Origin: Mesostigma viride
Taxonomy: Eukaryota; Streptophyta; Mesostigmatophyceae; Mesostigmatales; Mesostigmataceae
Length of the DNA: 64,000 nucleotides
Direction of reading: 5' to 3'
NCBI GenBank assembly: GCA_009746045.1
Contig: RPFO01000937.1
Span: 62,001-126,000 of the forward strand
Below are positions 30,132 through 40,730 of the stretch, one piece after another (the stretch's first letter is position 1; each line of letters begins with the position of its first letter). The notes below the pieces were generated by a model. That model searched no databases and was not told the DNA's origin. It saw only the letters and a list, made by a program, of their open reading frames with translations. A program made the position numbers and the translations under genes.

Positions 30132-33100
30132 ATGAACGCCACCCCGCTGAGCGAACTGAGAACGGGCCGATTGAAGAAACTGTATTCCGAGGAAATCGGG
30201 TCCGACCCGTCCTCCCTCTCGTCGGGGATCACGATCCTGTCGGGTGGGAAGATCGATCTCGTCCCGAACGCGGTCAACGGCAACTCGGTGGACGCCCTCG
30301 CGCCTCCGACCACCGACGCGTCCGTCAACCAGGTCGTGATTCACGGCGACCTGCAGGTCGCGGGGGACGTCACGGTCGACAGCGGGCCCGTCGCCGATTA
30401 CACGAAGAATTCGGGCGTGACCGAGACGAAAAACACCGTCTTGAAATCCACGGGGAACCACCTCCTGCTCATGCCCTTCGACACGACGAAGGAGGTCATC
30501 GTGCAGGACTCGCGGTTCGTCGCGCACGGCCAGGCGCAGACCGTCACGAACACCGCAGTCGTCCCGACCCCGACCATCCTGTCCGTGCGCGCCGAGAGGG
30601 AAAACGACATCGCGAACCCGGAGATCGCGTTCGGGTTTGCGTTCAACGGCACGGGCAACAACTTCGCGGGGGGCGCCAACGCCACCGCCAAGACGCAGTG
30701 GCGCGGCGTCGTCGACTCCGGCGCGGTCGACATGGAAGTCCGGTCGAGCGCCCAGTTGCGGGTGTCCGCGGACAAATCGACGACGGGCGAGGTGCGTCTG
30801 GGCGCCAGGTCCGGTGTGACGTTGGCCCCGTCCATAGCGAATGAGGGCGCGGACCCGGACACCAAGATCGTCGTGCGACCGACCACGTCCGAGAAGACGG
30901 CGGTGTCCGCGCAGTCCGAGACGAGCCAGCCGCACTCGTACTCGGACAACGCGGTCGCGATCTCGGGCGCGAAGAGGACGTCGGCCGCGTCGGGCGGGAA
31001 TCTCTGGATCACGGGGGACACGGCCGTCGCCGGATCGTGCGTGGCCGTCGAGCAGGTGAAGTTTGTCGACTCGAGCGTGTCGACGTCGAACCCCACGCTC
31101 CTCGTTTCCTCCGCGGCCACGGTGCGCGTGGACAAGGACTTGGTCCTCCGCAGCACGGACCGCGACGGCGGCAAGATCGGGACGACGCGCGGGGACCTGT
31201 TCTTGAACCCGGCGAGCGGGGCGGTCAAGGTGAAGGGGACGGTGCAAGTGGACGGGGAGCTGTCGAGCGCGAACACCAGCACGGCGAACGTCACGGTGCT
31301 GGACAAGACGCTGGTGCTGTCGAACGCGACGACGACGAACGCGGACGCGGACGGCGCGGGGATCGTGGTGGAGGGCGACGGGGCCGTCAACGGCAAGGCG
31401 GCGGAACGGTCGCTGAGGTGGCGGAAGAACGCGGGGCAGGAGAGGGGGGACGAGACGGGGTCGTACTGGCACGTGAGGGGCGGCCAGGTGATGCTGTCGA
31501 GGTGGATCGACGCGGGGAGGAGGAAGGCGCCCGGGACCAACGTGACGCTCAGCGAACTCCCCGTCAGCAACGGCGCGACGACCGAGCCGCACTTGTGGAA
31601 ATTGGCGGCGTATACGGGTGCGGGACCTTACCTGACCGCTGACTCGGCGGGTTCCGCGTCTCTGACGTACGTCTCAAAACAGTAGCACAGGGGGGGGAGA
31701 CTCGTGGTTAGGCGAGTGGTTTAACGACAGCGCCAACAACGTTCAGAACACCGGGAGCAGTACATCGAACTACGGCACTCAGGTGGGTAAAGAGGCCTTC
31801 ACGGTCACCGCACCTGCCACAGTGTCGAACGGCGTGATCACTCTCCCGGCGGGCAGCAGCGGTACTAACAACTTGGCGTACGCACGGGCGGTCGGATTGA
31901 ACACCAAGGGCACTCTAGACGATGACGGGTACGGCGAGTGGACGATGGAAGCGAGCGTGGCTTCGACGGGATCGAACTCGTTCAGCATCATGTGGATGGG
32001 TTTCGACGGCAACACTCGCAGAATTCAGGTGTATAGTTCCGGCGGGGGTATCCTTATATGTACGGAATCGCATGGAGGCTTGTATGAATACGGCGATCAA
32101 CAACTTTCCATTCCTTCTTCCACGCTAAACACGTTTAAATCGAACAACTTACCCGGCAACGGAAGTTACCACAAATACCGTCTGGCTCGCAAATCCGCGG
32201 CTCCGGGGCGAAGTATACCGATCCTTCCGCCTTGTTCCGTTTTTGGTACGACGACATGGAGATCCCGCTCGTTATGCCGAGCACGATCGGTCTTTTGTGG
32301 ACAACTGGCTCGACATGGTTTTGCAACCCACCGATCACAAGTGTGTACAACTACATTCGACTTGGACACACCCAAAGATATTCAACGTTTCAGACTTGTA
32401 CTGTGGAATACGTCCGTTTCAGTAACGGGCTCACGACGACCTACCCTTCTCCGGGCGGTTTCATGTGGGCGTACGAATTCAACGGAACGTACGCGAACAC
32501 CGGTAGTGAGTCGTACAGCACGACGTTTGCGCAGGGGACGTCGAGCCTCGTCACCGACGGTAGCGTGCGAGGCCTGTCCGTCCCGAGCGCGACCGGAGCG
32601 AACACGATCCTCGCCACCATCGTCGGACTCAACACCCGGGGCGCGAGCGATAACGACGGGTTTGGCAATTGGACCGTCGAAGTCCGGATGAAGTTCAACG
32701 CGTCGGGCGCGTCAACTCAGGCTAACGTGTTCATGATGGGTCAAGATAACACCGGCACCGGTGCCGGTGCGCGTATTGGTATGATATGCAACCACCCCGA
32801 TAGTAACACTTTGGCGATTTCCGTAGAGTCGAATCAAGGGACCGGGTACGGTGATCGATATATCTACTTTCCCTATTCGCTTTTGACCACCTTAGCGGGC
32901 ACAGGTGCGCCCAACGACGGGCAGTATCACACCTTCCGCCTCGCGCGACTCACGTATACGGGCGGACTCGTTACCACCGTTTTAACGAACTTGTTTCGCG
33001 TGTGGTACGACAACTCCGAGATCCCGCTCAACCACCAAGACGTCACTCAATCGCATCTCACCTCTTCAGTCGGTCCAGGACCTGGAGTACACAATGTCGC

Positions 33101-34771
33101 AATCAAGAATGAATGGAGGATCATTCGTCTCGGAACCATCAACAGGGCGCCTCACAACCAGAGCACGACCGTGGATTACGTCCGGATCACCAATGGAACG
33201 GAAGTTCCGGGAATCCCTGATCACGTCACCCGCCCCGGGTTTTGGTCCACCACGTTCGGATCCGACGTGTTGTCCCAATACAATTCCACGAGCGTGTTCC
33301 CAAGAGGCGGCACGAACGTCCTGGTGTGTGGCATTGTGAAGCCCGTGTCGTCATTTGCGGCGGCGACGGGCGGCGTCGTGACTTCCCCTATGACGGCCCC
33401 GTGGACCGCGACGAACGTGACAGACTCCAACGCGAACATGGTCGAGCTCTTGACCGTCGGAAACCCGAGCGCGGCCGGGTCCTACGTCAGCGTGTGGGTA
33501 TGGCGCAGCGGGCGCATCCTAATGTTCACGGGCAATGCGTACACCGAGACGGCCGCGGCCGTCGTAGACACGAGCGAGTTCGTCCTCGGCGTGCACCTGA
33601 CGCCGACGGCGCCCGTCCTATACATCAACGGCGCGACGCCCGCGATGACGGCCAACGGGTGGCGCACAATGGACAACGCGGCCGTCGCGACGAACACCCT
33701 CGTGCAGATGAGCGCCGTCGCGGCCGAGCGCGGCGTCTACCTCGGTACCGCCGCGCGTGGACGTCCGGAGCGGTGATCAACGCGAGTTTCAAGAACTGGC
33801 GTTTCGTGGACACGCTCGCCGCGGGGGGGGGACGCCCGCGATGTCCGCGGATCAGATCGCCAACACGCAGATGTTCCGGTACGCAAACGAGTACGACTCG
33901 CAGCCGCTCGAAGTGACCTACGGGTTCCGCATCGACGACGACGAGACATTGCAGTTCGTGAAGACGCAGGGGTCGGCAACCACCTCCACGCTCCTGGGCA
34001 AACCGCTGCCGGCGAGCGACGACGCGAGCGGCACGAGTCTGACGGGCAACGTCCTCGGCACGCTCACGGACACGTCGTTGGACGTGGTCTTGTCGCTCGC
34101 CAACAAGGTCGACACGTCGACGACGACGTCGGTGTCGCAGCTCGCCGCGACCTCCGCGACCCCGGGCACCCAACCGTTCGTGGCCCCGACCGACGAGTGG
34201 GTCCTGTGGGACACCACGCTGTTCCAGAACGTGTACTTCGTCTGGGTAACGACCGTGTCCAACAACGCGACGAACACCAACTACCTGTTGAAACTAAGTC
34301 TGTACGTCGAGCTCGAGAGCTACAGGTGGATGGACGGCGGGATGTACATGATCGTGCCATACAACGCCGAATTGCTGCAGTACACCGGGTTGGTGGAAGA
34401 CGGGATCCGGGGTGTTGTGCTTTCCGATTATCCGAATAAAAACAAACTCTATTTCAACTCCGTGAACGTCCCCCGCCGCACCGCGAGCGCCCTCGGAACC
34501 CGCGAGGTCGTGCACCTCGTCGACTTGAACTTCGCCGTACGGTCCGGGCAGTTTCCGTCCATCCGGCGCTTATGGGCCTCCAGAACGTCGGGTGGCCGAA
34601 CATCGTGTCGTCGGTCGTCGACGAGTTCGCGAAGACGCGCGGGTATGGAAGCATGTTCGAACCGCAGAACCTTCCATGCCGCGTCGTGACGTCCGCCCAA
34701 TGGCCCTCGTTCAGCGCGTCCACGGACTGGAAGTCCGTGGGGCGGTACGATTACTTCACCGTCACGCCGTG
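30132..34771 (+). CDS. Fibre-like surface protein, copy 2, multiple frameshifts
   Basis: Starts 28 bp after copy 1 with TATACGGAC directly before ATG 30132. The first ~515 residues are parallel to copy 1 (LRTGRLKKLYSEEIGSDP; NADADGAGIVVEGDG). It then has two extra LamG-like units not found in copy 1 (about 31740-32440 and 32455-33220: each with an EFNG or similar start, a GLNT.G..D.DG.G.WT.E block and a F..WYD..EIPL block), a block shared with copy 1 (TAAGSYVSVWVWRSGRILMFTGN...), and a C-terminal domain unique to it (about 34090-34771). Frames change near 31690, 32220, 33780-33830 and 34570, several in G runs. Likely a longer adhesin. Confidence 0.6.
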
Positions 34772-34878
34772 ACGACTCGGTGACGTCGGCATCGTCGTCG
34801 AGACGACACGGATCGCGTCAGGGAGTCGATATAAAATGTCCCCCGCGGGGGTAGGACTCAGTCTCTCGTCCGAGAACC

Positions 34879-35209
34879 ATGGAGGTCAACCCGTCGGACC
34901 GCGCGACCGCGATCGCGCTGCGGACGTACCACCGTCCGCTCGACGACGGGTCGGGAGGACTCGAGAGTTGGGACCAGGTCGTCGCACGGGTGATCGACCA
35001 CCAGCGCTGGCTCTGGATCCGAGCCAAGGACGCCCCGCTGACGGCCGACGAGGAGAAGGAGCTCGACGAGTTGAGTCGGCTCATCCTCAACCGCCGCATC
35101 GCCCCCGCGGGGAGGACGCTGTGGCTGGGCGGGACGCAGCTCTCTCGCCGCCGCGAATCGTGCATGTTCAACTGCGCTTTCACCCAGGTGGAGACGGTGT
35201 ACGACATCG
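34879..35209 (+). pseudogene. Class II (B12-dependent) ribonucleotide reductase, N-terminal fragment
   Basis: First 110 codons of the adenosylcobalamin-dependent ribonucleoside-triphosphate reductase (RTPR, the Lactobacillus/Euglena monomeric type). The sequence has TYHRPLDDGSGGLESWDQVV, then NRRIAPAGRTLWLGG and RRESCMFNCAF. The cysteine in NCAF matches the first redox cysteine of the family. A TATAAA at 34831 lies 48 bases upstream. The frame is cut at 35209 by a palindromic element with a CATCG duplication and resumes in frame at 35401. Confidence 0.85.
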
Positions 35210-35395
35210 AGTTACGTTAAATAGTGCCGGAACCTTTTGCCGCCTGAGGCAAATCGGTCCGTAACACTATTTTGCCCGGAATAACCACTTCCGAGCACTC
35301 GGCCGAGTGCTCGGAAGTGGTTATTCCGGGCAAAATAGTGTTACGGACCGATTTGCCTCAGGCGGCAAAAGGTTCCGGCACTATTTAACGTAACT
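35210..35395. mobile_element. 186-bp perfect palindromic mobile element (MITE-like)
   Basis: Both 93-bp arms are exact reverse complements around a central GGCC (35301-35304), beginning AGTTACGTTAAATAG. It is flanked by the 5-bp duplication CATCG (35205-35209 and 35396-35400). Removing the element and one CATCG rejoins the reductase frame. It has no coding capacity. The lack of any arm divergence suggests a recent insertion or strong constraint. The superfamily is unknown. Confidence 0.9.
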
Positions 35396-35720
35396 CATCG
35401 TGGACATCCTGTGGCTCCTCCTCCAAGGCACCGGAGTGGGGTTCAATCCCGTGGTCGGCACGCTGAACGGTTTTGCGAACCCGATCGATGATATCCGGGT
35501 CGTCCGGTCCACGAGGACGTGCAAGGGCGGACGCGAGATCAACAAGGAGACCTACGACGAGGACACGCGCACGTGGACGGTCAGCGTGGGCGACTCGGCG
35601 ATCGCGTGGGCCAAGGCGGCGGGCAAACTGATGGCGGGAAAGTTCCCCGCCAAGACATTGATCATCGACCTGACAGAGATCAGACCCGCCGGCGAGCGAC
35701 TGGCGGGATATTGTTGGCAG

Positions 35721-36367
35721 GTGGGTCCGTCTAATTTTTCAACAACTCGGCCAGGAACAAGTCATCCTGTTTCTTCCTTTTCTTGCTCCCGTAAATGCTT
35801 TTCATGTTAGCGGTGTAAATGGCGTCGAGTCTGTTCTGATCGAACTTTCGCTTTCGCTCCCTTTCCCTTGCATCAAAAGCCACCATCCCTTTCCGCCTGT
35901 CGGCCAATCCGCGATCAGTGAACAGCGTCGTGTCTAGCATCAATTTGCGCACATTGCGTTGCCCCTGATTCACCTCTTTGGATATGTCCGATTTAGGAAC
36001 GCCGCGTTTTTTCAACTCGGACTTGGTGAAGTCTTTTGCCATTCTCTCGATCTGTAGTTCGCGTTCGAACGCCTTGTCGATGTCTTCGTTGGACAAGTCT
36101 AACATTTCCGTGAAGGTCGCCACCCTCGCATGGGCTTGCGGAATTGCGGGGGCACGGCCGCGTTTGGCCGCACCGGACTTGGCCGCGCCGGACTTGGCCG
36201 CGCCGGACTTGGCCGCGCCGGCCTCGGCCGTGCCGCCCTCGTTGTCCGCCCTCACGCGATGTTTGCGCGGTCGGCGCGCGGGTCGCGTTCGTTTGGCACG
36301 CTTGGTGGCCGTGGCGGTTTTCATTCTTATCATACCCACTATGCACATTATTTTTGGCGGTTTGCAG
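35721..36367 (+). other. Putative GT-AG intron in the reductase gene
   Basis: 647 bp. The left border is CAG|GTGGGT and the right border TTTGCAG|AGT, with the reductase frame continuing exactly from codon to codon (phase 0). The 3' end has a weak T-rich tract (ATTATTTTTGG). The intron is almost filled by an antisense gene (35731-36348). An alternative is a gene insertion that happens to mimic splice sites, but the exact phase and border fit favour an intron. Confidence 0.6.
35731..36348 (-). CDS. Basic protein encoded antisense inside the reductase intron
   Basis: 205 residues from ATG 36348 (ATG 36333 and 36324 are in frame). The N-terminal ~55 residues are highly basic (KRAKRTRPARRPRKHR). 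Four tandem AAKSG-type units follow, then a charged helical C-terminal part ending KKRKKQDDLFLAELLKN. There is no LAGLIDADG, GIY-YIG or HNH motif, so it is not an obvious homing endonuclease. The composition fits a DNA-binding or virion-core protein. Its gene fills 618 of the 647 intron bases. Confidence 0.55.
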   Translation of the reverse strand: MCIVGMIRMKTATATKRAKRTRPARRPRKHRVRADNEGGTAEAGAAKSGAAKSGAAKSGAAKRGRAPAIPQAHARVATFTEMLDLSNEDIDKAFERELQIERMAKDFTKSELKKRGVPKSDISKEVNQGQRNVRKLMLDTTLFTDRGLADRRKGMVAFDARERERKRKFDQNRLDAIYTANMKSIYGSKKRKKQDDLFLAELLKN

Positions 36368-37936
36368 AGTTCTGGCGACGCGCAGATCGCGCGGGCTTTC
36401 GAGAAGATCGCCCGGCTGATGTCCAAACGCGCGGACCAGCTCTTGTCGAAGATGGACATCGTGGATATCGTGAACCACCTCGGAACGATGTTGAGCAGCC
36501 GTCGTTCGGCGGAGATCGCGCTATGCGAGTACGGCTCGGCGGAGTGGAAAGAGTTCGCCTACGCGAAAAAGGATTGGTGGATCGAGAATTCCCATCGCCA
36601 GCAGTCGAACAACAGTCTGGTCTTCTCGTCCAAGCCGACGAGGGCGCAGCTCGAGGAGATCTTCCAGATCATGCAAGAATCGGGCGGGTCCGAGCCCGGC
36701 ATGCTGAATATCGAATCGGCTCTGAAACGGGCGCCGTGGACGAAGGGCGTGAATCCGTGCTGCGAGATTCTGTTGGGGAACAAGAGCTTCTGCAATCTGT
36801 CGGAGATCAACCTGGCGGCATTCCGCGCGGGCGACAAGGCCGGACTGGAGCGTGCGCTCGTCCTTGCCGCGCGCATGAACTATCGCCAGACACTCGTCGA
36901 TCTTCGCGACGAGATCCTGCAAGAAGCGTGGCATCTGAACAACTTCTTCCTCCGTTTATGCGGAGTCGGGTTGACCGGCGTCGTGTCCCGACCCGACTTG
37001 AAGACCTATGTACGACTACCGCCGCATGAAGAACATCGCGGTGTCCGCGGCGTACTCCATGGCCTACGAGTTGAAGACCCCTCTGCCGAAGAACGTGACG
37101 TGCATCAAGCCCAGCGGGACCCTGTCGAAGATCATGTCCACGCGGCAGTGGGGCGAGGTGCCCGAGGGAGTGCACAAGCCGCTCGGGCGGTACATCTTCA
37201 ACAACATCACGTACTCGAAGCACGACACTCTGGGCTCCAACTTGGGGTAATAGTGGGGTAAATGTGGGGTAATTTCAGTAAGAAATCAGTATGAAATTAC
37301 CCCACATTTACCCCACTTTTACCAGGGTAATTTGCCGCTAATTTTTAGGGTAATTTTATTACCCCACTATTACCCCACTATTACCCTACTATTACCCAAG
37401 GTAATAGTGGGGTAGTTACTTGTGTGGTACATGTTCACCCCATTTTACCCCATAATTACCTCAGTTTTTAAAGGGTAATATTTTAGGTGAACATTAGATT
37501 ACCCTATGCTACCCTACATTTGCCTCATCCTTCCTTTGGGTAATTCATACATGCTTGTTCAAATGTACTTGAAAATTTCCACACATGCACATGAACAACC
37601 AAGAGTTTTTTTTATTGAAAAAATAGAATTCAAATATTGTCTTCATCATGAGGTCTTCATTATGTCAAGCGACCATTGCTTGTCGTAGTCAATTGACTAG
37701 CTTGCAAGCTAGCCCCGTCATAACAACCTTAGCACCTGCAGCAAGTAACAAAAAATCAAGCACACAAAAGCATGAGATGGAAACTTGGTTAGTTCCTAAT
37801 TGGGATGCACACAACCTAAGAATGCATGAGCACTTGGGAATCATACTAAGGACTAAGTTAAGTTAAATTAAAAGGACGTGCTGGAAACTTCCCTAAATAT
37901 CAAAAAACAAAACAAAAACAAAAACCTGAAACTAGC

Positions 37937-38329
37937 GATGCACACTAAGGAAGGATGCTAGGGCTGCACACTAAAGAAGCATGCTAGGGCCGCACACTAA
38001 GTGAGCATGCTAGCGATGCACACTAAGGGAGCATGATATAAGGGCTTCACACTAAGGGAGCATGCTAGCGATGCACACTAAGGAAGCATGCTAGGGCTGC
38101 ACACTAAGGGAGCATGCTAGGGCCGCACACTAAGGGAGCATGCTAGCGATGCACACAAAGGGAGCATGCTAGGGCTGCACACTAAGGAAGCATGCTAGGA
38201 CTGCACACTAAGGGAGCATGCTAGGGCTGCACACTAAGGAAGCATGCTAGCGGTGCACACTAAGGAAGCATGCTAGGGCCGCACACTAAGGAAGCATGCT
38301 AGGGCCGCACACTAAGGGAGCATGCTCGC
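37937..38329. repeat. 26-bp tandem repeat array in the CACTA-like element
   Basis: About 15 copies of a 26-bp unit of the form CACACTAAGGGAGCATGCTA plus a variable GGGCTG/GCGATG/GGGCCG end. Copies differ mainly in those six bases, so variants are interspersed. Confidence 0.9.
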
Positions 38330-38599
38330 TTTTATATCCCCGGCCTTTTACCTCAGGGCTTGACGCTCAGGATACCACCTCGTGTCCAGGCCATGCCGCA
38401 GGTGGCATGCATACCTGCTTTCACAACCACAGCCCACGCATTGGCAGCAAACAGGAACGGGGATGAGTTGGCCTAAGTAAGGTGGGCGGCAGGTGCCTGG
38501 GGTAGTTGCAGCCATGTCCCAATGGTGTAACACATGGAGAAGCGGTACCTGCAATAGCGAAAATCTGCCAACAAAACAGTTGAGGGACATTTCATGACA

Positions 38600-39150
38600 C
38601 TCCAAGTCGAAATACAATAGACCCGGCAGTTAGAAGAACGAAGGCACACCTGCACGACAGGGAATGACGCACCGGAGAGGCTCGGTAAGACAACGGTGCC
38701 TCCCTTCCCGTGGCTGAGCGAACCACAATGGGAAAATACTGCGTGGGTGCAGGCAAAAGAATCGCAAGGCGTTCGAAAACATCCGCCATCGAAATACAGC
38801 AACAAAGAGCGGGAGGCATACCTGCCATCCGGGAAGTGAAGCAACGAATGTGATGGCTGAGCAAACTGGGCCTCCTTTCCCGCTGCTGACGGAAACACAA
38901 CGCAAACAGACGGCCTCGAAGCATAGTAGTGCATGCAACCACGTTCCAAAGCGTCCCAAATCGAAATAAAACAAAACCGATCGAAAAAGACGGTGGCATA
39001 TGTGCATGGCGGAACATGTTGTTATGGAACCGCCCGGTAAGCACACTGCCCCCCCCCCATCCGCTCCTGACGTGAAGACAAAGGAAACAGACCGCCTGGA
39101 AGCCAAAATATCCATGAGACACCGTTCCATATCCCTGCAAACAAAACCTC
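38600..39150. repeat. Diverged ~175-bp tandem repeat
   Basis: Three degenerate copies can be aligned by eye through the landmark TCGAAATA at about 38607, 38789 and 38961 and through a following GGCA-TAC-TG-CA segment. The minus-strand ORFs across it (for example 38592-39152) share this repeat and have no known domain. Confidence 0.55.
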
Positions 39151-40210
39151 ACCTTACCCAGGCGTCACTACCGGTGCCACCTTCTTACCCTGACAGTTGG
39201 TCCCAGCAATCTTCTCCTCTTAAGAGCATACGGCACCCAGTGTCCAGATTTTCAAAAGACCCGTCATCAAATACCTAAGCATCTTTCATGTTAACCCCCC
39301 GTTTCCAAGCGTCCAACAATGAAAGTGTAGCTTGCCCAACAGGCACGACCTACAACAGGTGGCTGTCGACAGCCATACCGTCATCCGCGGCCATCATTTG
39401 AAATTTCACGCTGGCCTGCTAAATTGGTGGGCCGACCGTTGGTTGCCGCGGGGTGGGTAAGGCTAGTGGCCCGTGGCCCGTGGCCCGTCGCAGCTACTTC
39501 GTCCGTCGTCTGTCGCCGCTGATAACTCGTTTCCGTCCCTTTTCAATAAGTAAGGAGCTCCTTCGCTGCGCTCCGAACATTACCCGACCGAGATAGTATA
39601 GCGGCCGAGGGCCGGATAATATACTTAAGTATATCCGGTCACCGGTGGTACTAGCTTCGCGCGTAGTGTACCTAGGATCGAAAGATCTCCGGAGTACGAG
39701 CGAATGCCTGATTTTTCCATCACGATTTTCTACGAACTGTCGGACCAACGGTTTTTCATTAGGGACACATGAGATGCTAACCCTAGTTCTGCTAGCAATG
39801 GTTGTTTCAAATGATATAGTCTAAAAAAAAAAAAATCATGGCCCAGAGTTATGCAACACCGCAGGAAACCCAAGAAGGTAGTTCATTTTGATCACATAAT
39901 ACATACCAATAAGGTTTTAGCCTCCATTACCCTCAATGTTGTCTCTTTGATATTACCAGATATTACCCTATATTAGCCCCTAGGGTAGAACTATGGTAAT
40001 AAATTACCCACATTTACCCTTGGAGGGTAAAACACGGGTAATATTTAACCATTTCTACCTTGGAGGGTAAAAACCAGGTAAAACCAAGGTAAAAAATTAC
40101 CCCACAATTACCTTTTACCCCATTATTACCTTGAGGGTAATAATTTTTTACCTTTTACCCCACTTTTACCTCATTTTACCCCACTATTACCCAAGTTCGA
40201 GCCCAGAGTG

Positions 40211-40730
40211 CGACCCGCTGGTCGCCCGGTTCGCGGACGCGGGGTACAAGATCGTGGACAAGCCCTTCGAGCCGGAGTCCGTGCTCGTCACGTTCCCGGT
40301 GTCGTACGACTCCGTCCCCTTCACGAAGAAGTGGGTGACGCGCAAGGACGGGACGAAGGAGGAGGTCGAGGTGAACACGGAGACGGCCGTCGAGCAACTC
40401 GAGCGGTACCGCGACCTGATGAACTCGTACGTCGAGCAAAACGTCAGCTGCACGATCTCGTACGACCCCTCCGAGATCGAGTCCATCCTGGACTGGCTCA
40501 ACGCGCATTGGGACGAGTACGTCGGCGTCTCGTTCTTGCTGCGGGCGGACCCGACCAAGAACGCCGCCGATCTGGGATACGCGTACCTGCCCCAGGAAGT
40601 GGTTACCAAGGCCCGCTTCGACGCGTACAAGGAGTCGCTGCGTCCCGTGAACTACAAAGGCATCATGCATGTGGACGAGGAGCCGGGCGCTGCCTCGGAT
40701 TGTGTCGGCGGGGCTTGCCCCGTGAAGTGA
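40211..40730 (+). pseudogene. Class II ribonucleotide reductase, C-terminal fragment
   Basis: Begins with the second CGA duplication; the next codons are PLVARFADAGYKIVDKP, which continue the frame broken at 37225. The C-terminus ends CVGGACPVK, a C-x4-C pair matching the swinging-arm cysteines that pass reducing equivalents to the active site in class II RTPR. Its stop at 40730 lies directly against the stop of the convergent gene at 40731. Confidence 0.85.

Larger units (their letters stand above)
35401..37225 (+). pseudogene. Class II ribonucleotide reductase, middle part with intron
   Basis: Exon 1 (35401-35720) carries DILWLLLQGTGVGFNP and IRPAGERL; exon 2 (36368 onward) carries ARAFEKIARLM, SRRSAEIAL, GVNPCCEILL (thiyl-radical cysteine and active-site glutamate region), SFCNLSEINL (second redox cysteine) and FLRLCGVGLTGV. 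One inserted base near 37006 shifts the frame, after which MKNIAVSAAYSMAYEL and the KPSGTLSKIM loop follow. The two exons join in phase 0 across a GT-AG intron. The 3' end is cut at 37226 by a CACTA-like element. With the other fragments the protein would be about 675 residues, somewhat short of the usual ~740. Confidence 0.85.
37226..40210. mobile_element. 2,985-bp CACTA-like (EnSpm-like) non-autonomous DNA transposon
   Basis: The ends are inverted repeats of about 35 bp starting CACTCTGGGCTC (37226-37260 and 40177-40210), flanked by a 3-bp duplication CGA (37223-37225 and 40211-40213). Subterminal regions are dense with TTACCCC/GGGGTAA repeats (37240-37510; 39930-40195). CACT ends, 3-bp duplication and subterminal repeats are the CACTA hallmarks. 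The inside has a 26-bp tandem array (37937-38329) and a diverged ~175-bp repeat (38600-39150). No transposase is seen. Its removal restores the reductase frame. The stretches 37530-37930 and 39160-39930 hold nothing recognisable. Confidence 0.8.

Noticed and set aside
26862-31592. Long minus-strand ORFs opposite the fibre genes (452 and 692 codons)
   Set aside because: They are antisense shadows of GC-rich coding sequence, arginine/histidine/valine rich and without domains.
37937-38329. CRISPR-like array
   Set aside because: The 26-bp units are contiguous with no spacers.
38348-39152. Protein-coding genes inside the CACTA-like element
   Set aside because: The frames follow a degenerate ~175-bp repeat and show no domain or start context.
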